Below are positions 9,197 through 17,142 of a DNA stretch of 64,000 nucleotides, in pieces. The position numbers and the translations under genes were made by a program. The DNA lies in NCBI RefSeq assembly GCF_030503875.2, contig NZ_CP129968.2, forward strand, positions 992,001 to 1,056,000, in the 5' to 3' direction. The stretch's first letter is position 1; each line of letters begins with the position of its first letter. The notes under the pieces are model-generated. The model was not told the DNA's origin. It did not search any database and saw only the letters and a program-made list of their open reading frames with translations. Origin of the DNA: Marivirga arenosa. Its GTDB lineage: Bacteria; Bacteroidota; Bacteroidia; Cytophagales; Cyclobacteriaceae.

Positions 9197-9350
9197 AGGG
9201 AATGCTATCTTAATCCTTCAGGACTTGTAAAACATCATCAATAATTAATCTTTTTTAATCTTCGGAAATTTATAGTCGAATCATTTAACAATTTGATTAT
9301 AAATTGATTATATTTTGAATGCTTTCGTTCTATACTTTGTATTAATAGAA

Positions 9351-9590
9351 ATGCTAGAGACATTCATCAATTATATCGTTGAGCATCCTGATTACCTTGT
9401 GCTAACCGCTAGCTGTGCATTTCTTGTGTCTTATTTTATAAGATGGATGTTTAAAAATGGTAACAATTCTGATGATGATGAAGGAGGAGGAGGTGGAGGT
9501 TCTAATGAAAATGATGATGATCCTGTTTTAGATTTACCGCCTGGTGTTTGCTTACCTAAGGACAAACCAGAACCTGAATTGATGTCTTGA
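9351..9590 (+). CDS. Small membrane protein with Asp/Gly-rich tail
   Basis: A 79-residue protein I do not recognise. It has one transmembrane helix (about residues 14-32, LVLTASCAFLVSYFIRWMF), then a low-complexity segment of Asp, Glu and six consecutive Gly, then a Pro-rich end (LDLPPGVCLPKDKPEPE). I prefer the ATG at 9351; an earlier ATG at 9315 is possible and adds 12 hydrophobic residues. The low-complexity DNA is built from GAT and GGA triplets. Confidence 0.55.
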   Translation: MLETFINYIVEHPDYLVLTASCAFLVSYFIRWMFKNGNNSDDDEGGGGGGSNENDDDPVLDLPPGVCLPKDKPEPELMS

Positions 9591-9761
9591 TATTTAATAC
9601 TTCATCTTAAAACTTACAAGCACTTTGATTCCAAAGCCTTGTACACTATTTTTGCAATAATTTTAATGGGGAATCAACTATATAAAGAAAATTTAGTTTA
9701 TATAACCCTAAGAGTACCCATCGTTGTGAAATAATATTTTATAGAACATAAAAATCCAGTC

Positions 9762-11273
9762 ATGAAAGATTCTGTTAATGCAGATTATTTAAAGAAAAGC
9801 ACCAAGCCGCTGCCGATAGTGGTCGCAAAAGGTGATGGAATTGGTCCTGAAATCATGGATGCAACCCTTAGAATTTTAGATGCCGCTAATGTTACTTTAG
9901 ATGCAGATCATATCGAAATAGGAGAGCAAGCCTATTTATCAGGTAATACATCAGGAATTCCAGAAAGTGCTTGGGAAGCTATTCATAAAAAGAAAGTGAT
10001 TTTAAAAGCCCCAATCACCACACCTCAAGGTTCAGGTTACAAAAGTTTAAACGTAACCATCAGAAAATCTTTAGGTTTATTTTCTAATGTGCGTCCAGCA
10101 GTATCTTATCATCCGATTGTAGAAAGTAAGCATCCGGTGATGGATTTAGTAGTAGTAAGAGAAAATGAGGAGGATTTATATGCAGGGATTGAGCACCAGC
10201 AAACTGATGAAGTAGCGCAATGCTTGAAGTTAATTAGCAGACCTGGTTCTGAGAAAATTTGTCGTTATGCCTTCGAGTATGCAAAAAAGTATAATCGTAA
10301 AAAAGTAACTTGTTTGGTGAAAGATAACATCATGAAGGTTACGGATGGCTTATTCCATAGCGTATTTAAAGAAGTAGCAAAAGAATATCCAGATATTCAG
10401 GCAGAAAGTCAAATAATTGATATTGCTACAGCCAGAATTGCAAACCGACCTGAAGAATATGATGTAATTGTTACCTTAAACCTCTATGGTGATATCGTTT
10501 CAGATGTAACAGCTGAAATTTCTGGTTCTGTTGGTTTAGCAGGATCTTCTAACATAGGAAAAGATTATGCCATGTTTGAAGCCATACATGGTTCTGCTCC
10601 TGATATTGCAGGTAAAGGAATTGCAAACCCGTCAGGCTTATTACACGGGGCTATCCAAATGTTGCAGTACTTTGGTGAAGTAGAAAAGGCTGCTTTAATC
10701 CACAATGCATGGTTAACCACTATGGAAGATGGTATTCACACTGGCGAGATTTACAAAGAAGGACACAGTAAACAAAAAGTAGGTACTAAAGAGTTTGCTG
10801 ATGCTGTAATAGAAAGATTAGGTCAGGTTCCCGAACAGTTCAAGAAAATTGAAGTAAAAGAAGGCGAAGACTTTAGAATTAATATCGATATAAAATCACC
10901 AGCTCCAAAAGAGAAAAAATTAGTTGGGGTTGATATTTTTATTGACTCAAGAGATAGAGATGCTAATAAGTTTGGGGATTTATTAACAAAAAACTCTAAA
11001 GATATCTTAAAACTTAAAATGGTAACGAATAGGGGAGTTAAAGTATATCCAAATGGTATGGATTCAACTTTCTGTACGGATCATTGGAGATGCAGATTTA
11101 TTTCTAAAAATGCTGAGATAGTGGAAGGTAAACCAGATTATAAAACTATAGATTATAAAGAGGTATTAGAATTGATGAACAAGCTAAACCAAGATGGTTA
11201 TGACATCATCAAAACTGAAAACCTATATACTTTCGATGGTAAATTAGGCTTCTCTTTAGGACAAGGAGAATAA
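9762..11273 (+). CDS. icd: Isocitrate dehydrogenase (Thermus/Rickettsia-type, long form)
   Basis: TCA-cycle enzyme converting isocitrate to 2-oxoglutarate. The core (about residues 16-335) is an isopropylmalate/isocitrate dehydrogenase fold: KGDGIGPEI, the substrate-binding residues Ser95, Asn97, Arg101 and Arg111 in GYKSLNVTIRKSLGLFSNVR, the metal-binding NLYGDIVSDV, and the coenzyme loop AIHGSAPDIAGKGIANP. A C-terminal extension of about 140 residues follows, as in Thermus thermophilus IDH, which makes the 503-residue length normal for this subtype. NADP preference is assumed from the subtype. A strong terminator follows, so it is probably a single-gene unit. Confidence 0.93.
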   Translation: MKDSVNADYLKKSTKPLPIVVAKGDGIGPEIMDATLRILDAANVTLDADHIEIGEQAYLSGNTSGIPESAWEAIHKKKVILKAPITTPQGSGYKSLNVTIRKSLGLFSNVRPAVSYHPIVESKHPVMDLVVVRENEEDLYAGIEHQQTDEVAQCLKLISRPGSEKICRYAFEYAKKYNRKKVTCLVKDNIMKVTDGLFHSVFKEVAKEYPDIQAESQIIDIATARIANRPEEYDVIVTLNLYGDIVSDVTAEISGSVGLAGSSNIGKDYAMFEAIHGSAPDIAGKGIANPSGLLHGAIQMLQYFGEVEKAALIHNAWLTTMEDGIHTGEIYKEGHSKQKVGTKEFADAVIERLGQVPEQFKKIEVKEGEDFRINIDIKSPAPKEKKLVGVDIFIDSRDRDANKFGDLLTKNSKDILKLKMVTNRGVKVYPNGMDSTFCTDHWRCRFISKNAEIVEGKPDYKTIDYKEVLELMNKLNQDGYDIIKTENLYTFDGKLGFSLGQGE

Positions 11274-11285
11274 AAATTATAATTC

Positions 11286-11317
11286 AAGCGAAGGCGTTTT
11301 AAGCCTTCGCTTTTTTT
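11286..11317 (+). terminator. Rho-independent terminator after icd
   Basis: A perfect 10-bp stem, AAGCGAAGGC with GCCTTCGCTT, a seven-base loop, and a run of seven T. Confidence 0.9.
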
Positions 11318-11432
11318 ATTTTAACCAAAACCCATTCCTATCTTCAAATTCTACACTCAAGAATTGAATCTTTCAATTTTTCAATTTGTTGCTTTAAACC
11401 TGATAATGTATTTATATCTGTATTGAAAATGA

Positions 11433-11440
11433 TATATTTG
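11433..11440 (+). promoter_or_regulatory. Bacteroidota -7 promoter element (TATATTTG)
   Basis: TATATTTG fits TAnnTTTG and lies 30 bases upstream of the next ATG, after the icd terminator. The -33 region is not clear. Confidence 0.4.
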
Positions 11441-11470
11441 CAACTTACTTGCTTATAACCCATTAAAACC

Positions 11471-12307
11471 ATGAGACTTGCCCAGGCTGCGAGAAAGCTT
11501 TCGATGACCACTGAAGAAATAGTGGATTTTTTACAATTGCGAGGGATTGAAATTGAAAAAGATTCTAATACAAAATTGAGTGCGGAATCTATTCAAGTAC
11601 TTTATAAATATTTTGAGATAGAGGAAGAAGAACTTGTAGAAAAAGTTGAAGTACAACCGGATGAAATTCAAGATGAGCAAGCAGATGAGAATATTCCTAC
11701 TGAAGAGGAGGCTGAAGTAAATGAGGAAATAGTTTCTGAAAAGTTAGGGCAAGAGGAATCAAATGAAATTGCTGAGCCTCAACAAGAAGAAAAGGTAGAG
11801 GAAGTTCAAGCATCTGAAAAGAAATCATTCAAAACAGTAGGAGAGTTATTGGAGTCTGAAGACGAAACTACAGATGAAGATTTAGTGATTAAAGCTCCTA
11901 AGGTGGAATTGAAAGGCTTAAATGTAGTGGGGAAAATAGATCTTCCCGAGCCAAAGCCTAAGGAAGAAAAGCAAGAAGATAAACCTGATAAACTTAAACC
12001 AAGGGTAAAGAAAAACTACCAGAAAGGGAATAATAAAAAGTCTAGAAGAAATCGTAAAGAATTAACACCTACCCAAATTAGGCAAAAAGAAGAAGAAAGA
12101 GAGGAACGTAAAAGGAAAAGGATAGAAAAGGAAAAGAAGAAGAAACGAGAAGAATTCTATAAAGAAAACATCCTTAAGCCAAAGCAGGAGGAACAAAAGA
12201 AAAAGACTAAGAAAAAGAAGATAAAGGTAGTTGAGCAAAAAATTCAGCCAAACCAACCAAAACCAAAAACCGTATTAGGCAAATTCTGGAGATGGCTTAA
12301 TACTTGA
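11471..12307 (+). CDS. Charged protein with IF-2 N-terminal-like domain
   Basis: A 278-residue protein with no named family. Residues 1-50 (start MRLAQAARKLSMTTEEIVDF) resemble the small helical IF2_N domain of translation initiation factor 2: an AxxLxxTxxEIxxFLxxRGI pattern followed by LSAESIQVLYKYF. Next comes a Glu-rich region (about 50-130) and a strongly basic Lys/Arg-rich tail with long helical KEEEREERKRKR-type stretches. No GTPase domain is present, so this is not IF-2 itself. Separate acidic and basic blocks would suit an RNA- or ribosome-associated protein, which is inference. Confidence 0.7.
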   Translation: MRLAQAARKLSMTTEEIVDFLQLRGIEIEKDSNTKLSAESIQVLYKYFEIEEEELVEKVEVQPDEIQDEQADENIPTEEEAEVNEEIVSEKLGQEESNEIAEPQQEEKVEEVQASEKKSFKTVGELLESEDETTDEDLVIKAPKVELKGLNVVGKIDLPEPKPKEEKQEDKPDKLKPRVKKNYQKGNNKKSRRNRKELTPTQIRQKEEEREERKRKRIEKEKKKKREEFYKENILKPKQEEQKKKTKKKKIKVVEQKIQPNQPKPKTVLGKFWRWLNT

Positions 12308-12371
12308 TAATATATTTAATATAACCGTAGAAATATTTAATACTTACCACAAAAAATAAGAATTACACGTA

Positions 12372-12755
12372 ATGAAAAAAGGCAATAAATTATATAGTAT
12401 TTTTAAATATAAATGCCCCAGATGTCATGAGGGAGATTTATTTGAATCAGGAACTTATGATTTAAAGAACTTCCAGAAAATGCCCAAAAATTGTTCTCAT
12501 TGCGGTTTACGATATATGTCTGAGCCTTCATTTTTTGATGGTGCCATGTATATCAGTTATGCAATGCAGGTAGCTTTAATAATCACCGTGTTTGTCGCAC
12601 TCAATGTATTAGGATTCGCAGAACTTTGGTTAATTATTACCTTATCCGTATCTCTTTCCCTTATCATGGTTCCTGTAACTTTCAGGTTGTCCAGATCAGC
12701 TTACATTAATCTTTTTGTAAAATATGACCCAGATAAAAGGTCAGAATTCGAATAA
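12372..12755 (+). CDS. DUF983 membrane zinc-ribbon protein
   Basis: Family of unknown function with a short zinc ribbon and two membrane helices. Visible: KYKCPRCHEGDLFE near the N-terminus, the second pair CSHCGLRY, the conserved PSFFDGAMYISY, then two hydrophobic segments (about 60-82 and 85-103). Length 127 is typical of the family. It follows the charged protein by 64 bases and may share its transcript. Confidence 0.9.
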   Translation: MKKGNKLYSIFKYKCPRCHEGDLFESGTYDLKNFQKMPKNCSHCGLRYMSEPSFFDGAMYISYAMQVALIITVFVALNVLGFAELWLIITLSVSLSLIMVPVTFRLSRSAYINLFVKYDPDKRSEFE

Positions 12756-12859
12756 ATTCACTTTTGTTTAATTAATATTAAAAATAGTTAAACAAAGTAT
12801 CATATTCTGTGTTAATACATCAGTTAAATTTTTTAATCAGAATATAAATACTTAGTGAG

Positions 12860-13384
12860 ATGAAAAGAAGAGACGTAATATTGTTTATAGGAATTATAGT
12901 AGCTTCAATTATAGGAACCAAAACCTTTGCTAATCATGCAACTTTAGCTACCAATGAAATTGGTGATGAAGAAGCCAGAAGAATAATTAAAAAGATAAAG
13001 AATAATCCTGAGTTTTCACTGTTTTATGAAGCCCTGGAACAAGCTGATTTAAAATCAGAAATTGCGGCACTGGAAGAGTTAACTTTAATGATTCCTACTA
13101 ACAAAGCATTCAGATTATTACCAAAAGATGTTTTGGAAAACTTTATGGATGAGGAGAATAAAGATGCTTTAATAGAATTACTTAACTATCATATTTTGCC
13201 TCAGAAAATAAATTATGAAGAATTAGGGGAGAGTAGTACTTTAAATGCTTTGGATAAACAGCAAATAAGCGTAAAATCTGGAGCCATAATACAAGTAGAA
13301 AATGCAGAAGTACAAGCCAAATATGAAGAAACCAATGATCTTATTATTTACAAAATAGATCGATTGATAATGCCTTTAAATTAG
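12860..13384 (+). CDS. Secreted fasciclin (FAS1) domain protein
   Basis: A 174-residue exported protein with an N-terminal signal sequence (to about residue 25) and a single FAS1 domain. Conserved FAS1 landmarks are present: TLMIPTNKAFRLLP (H1 box), LLNYHILPQKI (the YH motif) and the final IYKIDRLIMP (H2-like box). FAS1 domains mediate adhesion and cell-surface contacts. Followed directly by a terminator. Confidence 0.88.
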   Translation: MKRRDVILFIGIIVASIIGTKTFANHATLATNEIGDEEARRIIKKIKNNPEFSLFYEALEQADLKSEIAALEELTLMIPTNKAFRLLPKDVLENFMDEENKDALIELLNYHILPQKINYEELGESSTLNALDKQQISVKSGAIIQVENAEVQAKYEETNDLIIYKIDRLIMPLN

Positions 13385-13408
13385 GTGATTAATTTAGTTT
13401 TCTAATCA

Positions 13409-13439
13409 AAGCTGATAGCGAAAGTTATCAGCTTTTTTT
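13409..13439 (+). terminator. Rho-independent terminator after fasciclin gene
   Basis: AAGCTGATA (13409-13417) pairs perfectly with TATCAGCTT (13426-13434) and a T run follows. Confidence 0.88.
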
Positions 13440-13615
13440 ATGTCAATATTATAAAGTAATTTTTAGGCGATATCCCCTTCCTGATTTTCATTATCAGGCG
13501 TGGTGTTTATCTTAAAGTATTAGTATACTCCAACCATTCAAAGCATGTCGGGAACGGGCTAGTAAAAAAAAGAAAATATGTCAATACCTATAAAATCTCA
13601 ATATTTTTAGCTGAT
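13440..13615. other. Intergenic stretch without recognisable gene
   Basis: Between the fasciclin terminator and the cassette-like inverted repeat at 13616. I see no ORF, tRNA or clear promoter. Part of it (about 13466-13560) is visibly more GC-rich than its surroundings, which may be debris of an earlier element. Confidence 0.5.
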
Positions 13616-13630
13616 GTTAGGCATAAATTT
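13616..13630. repeat. Left inverted repeat of cassette-like unit
   Basis: GTTAGGCATAAATTT. Its reverse complement recurs at 14553-14567 as GAAATTATGCCTAAC, differing by one base and a small offset. The core GTTAGGC fits the GTTRRRY simple-site consensus of integron attC sites. Confidence 0.5.
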
Positions 13631-13671
13631 TTGATTAAAGTTCTTTTCTCCTGTATAAGTGCTCAAAACTT

Positions 13672-14502
13672 TCAGTTGAAAATATTTTCGTTAAGTTGGT
13701 AAATTTCAATGCTTGTGGCAGAATTATAGGTCTCAATTACCGAGTATGGAGAAGAATATGAGAAATAAGGCAATAAGCCATTTTTTGTCCAAGTTCTTCC
13801 ATAGAGATTGAAGCATGCGTGTATAGGGTTTCCAGACTCATTTCTAAAAAGTATAATGATCTGATTCTTCCACAAATTTTTCGATTTTTTCAATGTCTGT
13901 ACCTGCAAATTTTGAAGAGTTTCGATATGTATAAACATTTGCTTCAAAATAGTATTTGTATCCGTAAAGTCTGGAATAACGGAACGTCTAAAAAAATAGG
14001 GTTCAGGGTCAATCCCATGAGAACGAAAGATACTCTCCAAAGAATATGATATACAGGTTTGATAAGCATTACGCAGTACGATTGTGTCATACCTTTTCTC
14101 GTTTAATGCCTGGGCAACTGATCTTAATTCAGTACTATTCAAATTAGTGATATCATAATTCCACAGTTGATAGGGGGAAAACTTGCTTTCTTGGTAGAGG
14201 TTGCGTTTGTTTCCGAATTCCGAAATAGTTGAATCTCGATGTATCTTAATAGCAAACGAAAACAATAACCCTTCAATCTTCAACACATCGATCTTATTGT
14301 TAATTAAATCAATAGTATCTGTGATCTGTAAGTAATCTTTAAGGGATTTATTCAAAGGGGTAGTGATATCAATTTTACCGACCGCAAAGTTTTCCTTTTG
14401 AATTTCTTTTTTAGGAACCACTAAAATTTCGGAATTTAATTGGCTTTGCGCTGAGTTAACCAAAAATATGTAAAGGCAAATTACAAATATCTCTTTCCTC
14501 AT
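13672..14502 (-). CDS. Secreted protein of unknown function, possible Cys/His dyad
   Basis: A 276-residue protein with a Sec signal peptide ending near AQS (about residue 20). I do not recognise the family. AYQTCISYSLESIF (Cys150) followed 78 residues later by GNPIHACFNLYG then TWTKNG (His228) is spaced and framed somewhat like the Cys and His of papain-fold or transglutaminase-like enzymes; this is a weak resemblance, not an assignment. The gene is enclosed by inverted repeats at 13616 and 14553, which suggests it moved as a unit. Runs into no obvious terminator. Confidence 0.65.
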   Translation of the reverse strand: MRKEIFVICLYIFLVNSAQSQLNSEILVVPKKEIQKENFAVGKIDITTPLNKSLKDYLQITDTIDLINNKIDVLKIEGLLFSFAIKIHRDSTISEFGNKRNLYQESKFSPYQLWNYDITNLNSTELRSVAQALNEKRYDTIVLRNAYQTCISYSLESIFRSHGIDPEPYFFRRSVIPDFTDTNTILKQMFIHIETLQNLQVQTLKKSKNLWKNQIIILFRNESGNPIHACFNLYGRTWTKNGLLPYFSYSSPYSVIETYNSATSIEIYQLNENIFN

Positions 14503-14552
14503 TTTTTGGCACGAATTAAAAATTTCACCAAAGATTTTAACTTTTTTAGCTT

Positions 14553-14567
14553 GAAATTATGCCTAAC
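14553..14567. repeat. Right inverted repeat of cassette-like unit
   Basis: GAAATTATGCCTAAC, inverted copy of 13616-13630. GCCTAAC matches RYYYAAC, the opposite simple-site half of an attC site. Confidence 0.5.
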
Positions 14568-14695
14568 GCTAGGAATATGGCTTGGTGGCGGTTTCGAAGT
14601 GCTTCCTTGTATGCCCGCAACAAAGCTGATTAAATGTACAAAAATTTTCGTTTACTGCTTCTCCCGCCATAAGCTATATTTGATGCTGGCAACAG
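14561..14695. repeat. Imperfect attC-like palindrome, about 135 bp
   Basis: Starts with GCCTAAC. Inner arms AATATGGCTTGGTGGCGG (14574-14591) and CCGCCATAAGCTATATT (14664-14680) pair with a few mismatches and bulges around a loop of about 72 bases. Size, RYYYAAC start and bulged palindrome resemble integron attC sites or a related palindromic element. The matching GTTRRRY end is degenerate here, so the call is tentative. Confidence 0.45.
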
Positions 14696-14698
14696 TAT

Positions 14699-15901
14699 TT
14701 ATTGTTTTTTATAAATTTCCATTATTTCGACTGGTAATTTTTCTTCTGCTCTGGCTAATTCTAGTCCATATTTCTTCAATTCAGTATGTATTGTTTTTGG
14801 GTCTTCAGCCCGCCATTCCAAAACAATGTCATATTCACCATTTAAGTTTGTTTTGTCTAAAACAGGTATTGGTGTGAAATTTTCTAAATACTCTGCCAAT
14901 CTTGCTATTTTAATTTTCTTGGTTTTTAGAATTGTACCCATAAACATAAATTCGGTCGAATCGGATTGGGACTTTTTAATTTTCTTGTCCACATCTCTTA
15001 GAACATAACACTCTAAAGAATCAATTCCCATTTTGGCATTTGTATCAAAGTTTTCATTTAGAAATTCAATCCCTATTTCCCTCCATTTTTCTTGATACTT
15101 GTCTGAAACCTGAATCATAAAATTATACTGATGTTCTTTTTCGTAAGGAAAATCATCTACACTTAAACTGTCTTTAAAAATCATTCTACTTGGTGAAGCT
15201 ACATTATATAAAGTCTGATAAATTCTTGGAATTGTACTATTCCACATTTCAATGCCATTTATATTACCCTCGACATTTTTTAAAGGTCTAAATCCACCTC
15301 TTTTTTCTTGGTCATAACTTTTTAGTTCGATTGTATAATTAGAATTAGCAACAGTTTTTATTGTTTCAACTTCTGAGATTGGGTCTCTGTAGAAATCATC
15401 CTTTAATTCTAAATCGATTTTATTATTGGTTATGAGATTTTCAATGACTTCTTTGTTTATTTTTTCTGGACTTGTAATTGCTCTAACGACTCCGTCCTTA
15501 TCTATAATAATAGAATGAGGAATGACTTTGTATTCAAAGATTTTAGTATGAGTTGTATCTGAAACAACTCTTAATGATGTTTTTGAGCTTTTTATAAACT
15601 TTTCTAAACGCTCTTGATTTTCAGACGAAATAGTAATAATCTCAATTTTATCGCCAAATACATTTTGTAAGCTGTCCAATTTTTTCATTGCCGGTATGCA
15701 AGGTCCACACCAAGTTGCCCAAAATTCCAAAATGACAGGTTTTCCTTTTAAATCGTTTATTGATATTTGGCTTTGTTTGCTATTTAAAATATTACTGAAT
15801 TCGTAGTTTGGTGCTGGTTTTCCTAATACAGCTATTTTATTTTCTTCTTTGCAAGATGTTATGCAAATGATTAAAATCAGTATTAGAAAGTTTCTTTTCA
15901 T
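14699..15901 (-). CDS. TlpA-like thioredoxin lipoprotein fused to DUF3738
   Basis: A 400-residue lipoprotein (lipobox ITSC, Cys17). Residues about 25-160 form a TlpA/AhpC-TSA thioredoxin domain with active site FWATWCGPC (Cys65/Cys68), a cis-Pro region at VIPHSIII, and a disulfide-reductase role in the cell envelope. The C-terminal third matches DUF3738, the soil-associated TIGR03435 type, by ARLAEYLE, then TNLNGEYDIVLEW, then LKKYGLELARAEEKLPVEIM. Its function is unknown. The gene begins next to one palindromic region (15916-15953) and ends directly against the attC-like palindrome, so it may be a second cargo gene of the same mobile region. Confidence 0.85.
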   Translation of the reverse strand: MKRNFLILILIICITSCKEENKIAVLGKPAPNYEFSNILNSKQSQISINDLKGKPVILEFWATWCGPCIPAMKKLDSLQNVFGDKIEIITISSENQERLEKFIKSSKTSLRVVSDTTHTKIFEYKVIPHSIIIDKDGVVRAITSPEKINKEVIENLITNNKIDLELKDDFYRDPISEVETIKTVANSNYTIELKSYDQEKRGGFRPLKNVEGNINGIEMWNSTIPRIYQTLYNVASPSRMIFKDSLSVDDFPYEKEHQYNFMIQVSDKYQEKWREIGIEFLNENFDTNAKMGIDSLECYVLRDVDKKIKKSQSDSTEFMFMGTILKTKKIKIARLAEYLENFTPIPVLDKTNLNGEYDIVLEWRAEDPKTIHTELKKYGLELARAEEKLPVEIMEIYKKQ

Positions 15902-16190
15902 TTTTCAGTTTTATATTGTTGACAACAATTGGCTAGTGGCATAAAAGTTGTCACTATACCTTTTATATTTTTAGCAATCTACTAAGAATTTAATTGGAAA
16001 CAAAAGTGCTTTAAAGCCTTATAAAGGCTAATTTTTTGCTGTATCTGTAGAGCTAAACGTTTATTATACGTTTAAATCTACCTTTATAAAGTACAAACCC
16101 TCAGTAAGCAGAATACTCTGGAGTTTAGATTACAGTAGTTAAAGGACTTGAAGTTAATGCTAAGACTAAAACAGTTGAGAAAATGAGCAT
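15902..16190. other. Intergenic region with small palindromes
   Basis: No gene seen. It holds TTGTTGACAACAA (15916-15928), TGACAAC paired with GTTGTCA (15920-15926 and 15947-15953), AGCCTT-ATA-AAGGCT near 16015-16029, and TAAACGT/ACGTTTA near 16054-16074. The first pair is next to ATTGGCTAGTGGC, which resembles the arm sequence of the palindrome at 14574. Confidence 0.5.
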
Positions 16191-16224
16191 AAAAAAAGCT
16201 GATAGTTTTAAACTATCAGCTTTT
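16191..16224 (-). terminator. Rho-independent terminator after yebC-family gene
   Basis: AAAAGCTGATAGTTT (16194-16208) and AAACTATCAGCTTTT (16210-16224) are perfect 15-base arms. On the minus strand a run of seven T follows. Confidence 0.92.
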
Positions 16225-16246
16225 GTAGGAAGTGATGGAAATTGAT

Positions 16247-16963
16247 TTAAGCAATATTGGTATATACGGCTTGTACATCATCATCCTCTTCAATTTTATC
16301 AATTAGCTTCTCAATATCCGCCATTTGTTCTTCTGAAAATTCAACAGAATCATTGGCAAATCTCTTTAGAGAAGCATTTTTAACGTCTATATTCAGCTCT
16401 TCTAGCTTTTTAGATAAGTTACCAAATTCAGTGTAGTCACCATAAACGTATAACTTCCCGTCATTTTCTTCAATCTCTTCCATTCCGGCATCAATCAGTT
16501 CCAGCTCTAATTCTTCAATATCCATATCCTCTGTTTTTTCAAATTCAAAAACAGCTGTTCTGGAAAACATGAATTCTAATGAACCATTAGGAACTAAATT
16601 GGCCCCCACTTTATCCTTATTGAAATAAGACTTAATATTCGCTACCGTACGGTTGTTATTGTCAGTGGCACATTCAATGAAAATCAATACCCCATGAGGT
16701 CCTTTTCCTTCGAAAGTAACTTCCACGTAGTTCTCTGCTTCAGAACCCGATGCCCTTTTAATAGCAGCCTCAATATTATCTTTAGGCATGTTTTGTGCCT
16801 TCGCATTTTGAATGGCAGTACGCAATGACGCATTCATTTCAGGGTCAGGTCCACCCTCTTTAGCTGCCATTGTAATCGTTTTGGCTAGTCTTGGAAATAA
16901 ACGGGACATCTTATCCCATCTTTTTTCTTTCGCTGCTCTTCGGTATTCAAATGCTCTTCCCAT
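16247..16963 (-). CDS. YebC/PmpR-family translation or transcription factor
   Basis: Conserved cytoplasmic 238-residue protein. Family marks are all visible: [60 protein letters not shown] in shorter pieces, [15 protein letters not shown], and an acidic C-terminus. YebC proteins were long annotated as transcription regulators; recent work on relatives links them to resolving ribosome stalls. Single-gene unit with its own terminator. Confidence 0.93.
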   Translation of the reverse strand: MGRAFEYRRAAKEKRWDKMSRLFPRLAKTITMAAKEGGPDPEMNASLRTAIQNAKAQNMPKDNIEAAIKRASGSEAENYVEVTFEGKGPHGVLIFIECATDNNNRTVANIKSYFNKDKVGANLVPNGSLEFMFSRTAVFEFEKTEDMDIEELELELIDAGMEEIEENDGKLYVYGDYTEFGNLSKKLEELNIDVKNASLKRFANDSVEFSEEQMADIEKLIDKIEEDDDVQAVYTNIA

Positions 16964-17112
16964 TTCTAATTATTTTCATTTAGTGCAAAAATAAAAATAA
17001 GCCGCAAACTAACAGCAAATTGCTTTGATTTTGTTATAGCTAAAAAAAATAAGTGAGATGAAACTCATACTATGAGCTGATTTTAATCATGTTTTTCAAA
17101 TGCTGGAGCTTT

Positions 17113-17120
17113 TAATTTTG
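17113..17120 (+). promoter_or_regulatory. Bacteroidota -7 promoter element (TAATTTTG)
   Basis: TAATTTTG fits TAnnTTTG, 22 bases before the hemN ATG; -33 region only a T-rich stretch (GTTTTTC). Confidence 0.4.
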
Positions 17121-17142
17121 GCACAGATTAAATTGAGAGTTT

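Noticed and set aside
9478..9510. GAT/GGA triplet run as a phase-variation microsatellite
   Set aside because: The repeats are triplets inside the reading frame, so slippage would change length but not frame, and the run is short and imperfect.
12062..12256. Leu/Phe-rich minus-strand ORF
   Set aside because: It is the reverse of the Lys/Glu-rich tail of the charged protein and has no independent support.
14506..14877. Plus-strand ORF of 123 codons
   Set aside because: It spans the attC-like palindrome and is antisense to the TlpA-DUF3738 gene; its composition is that of a shadow frame.
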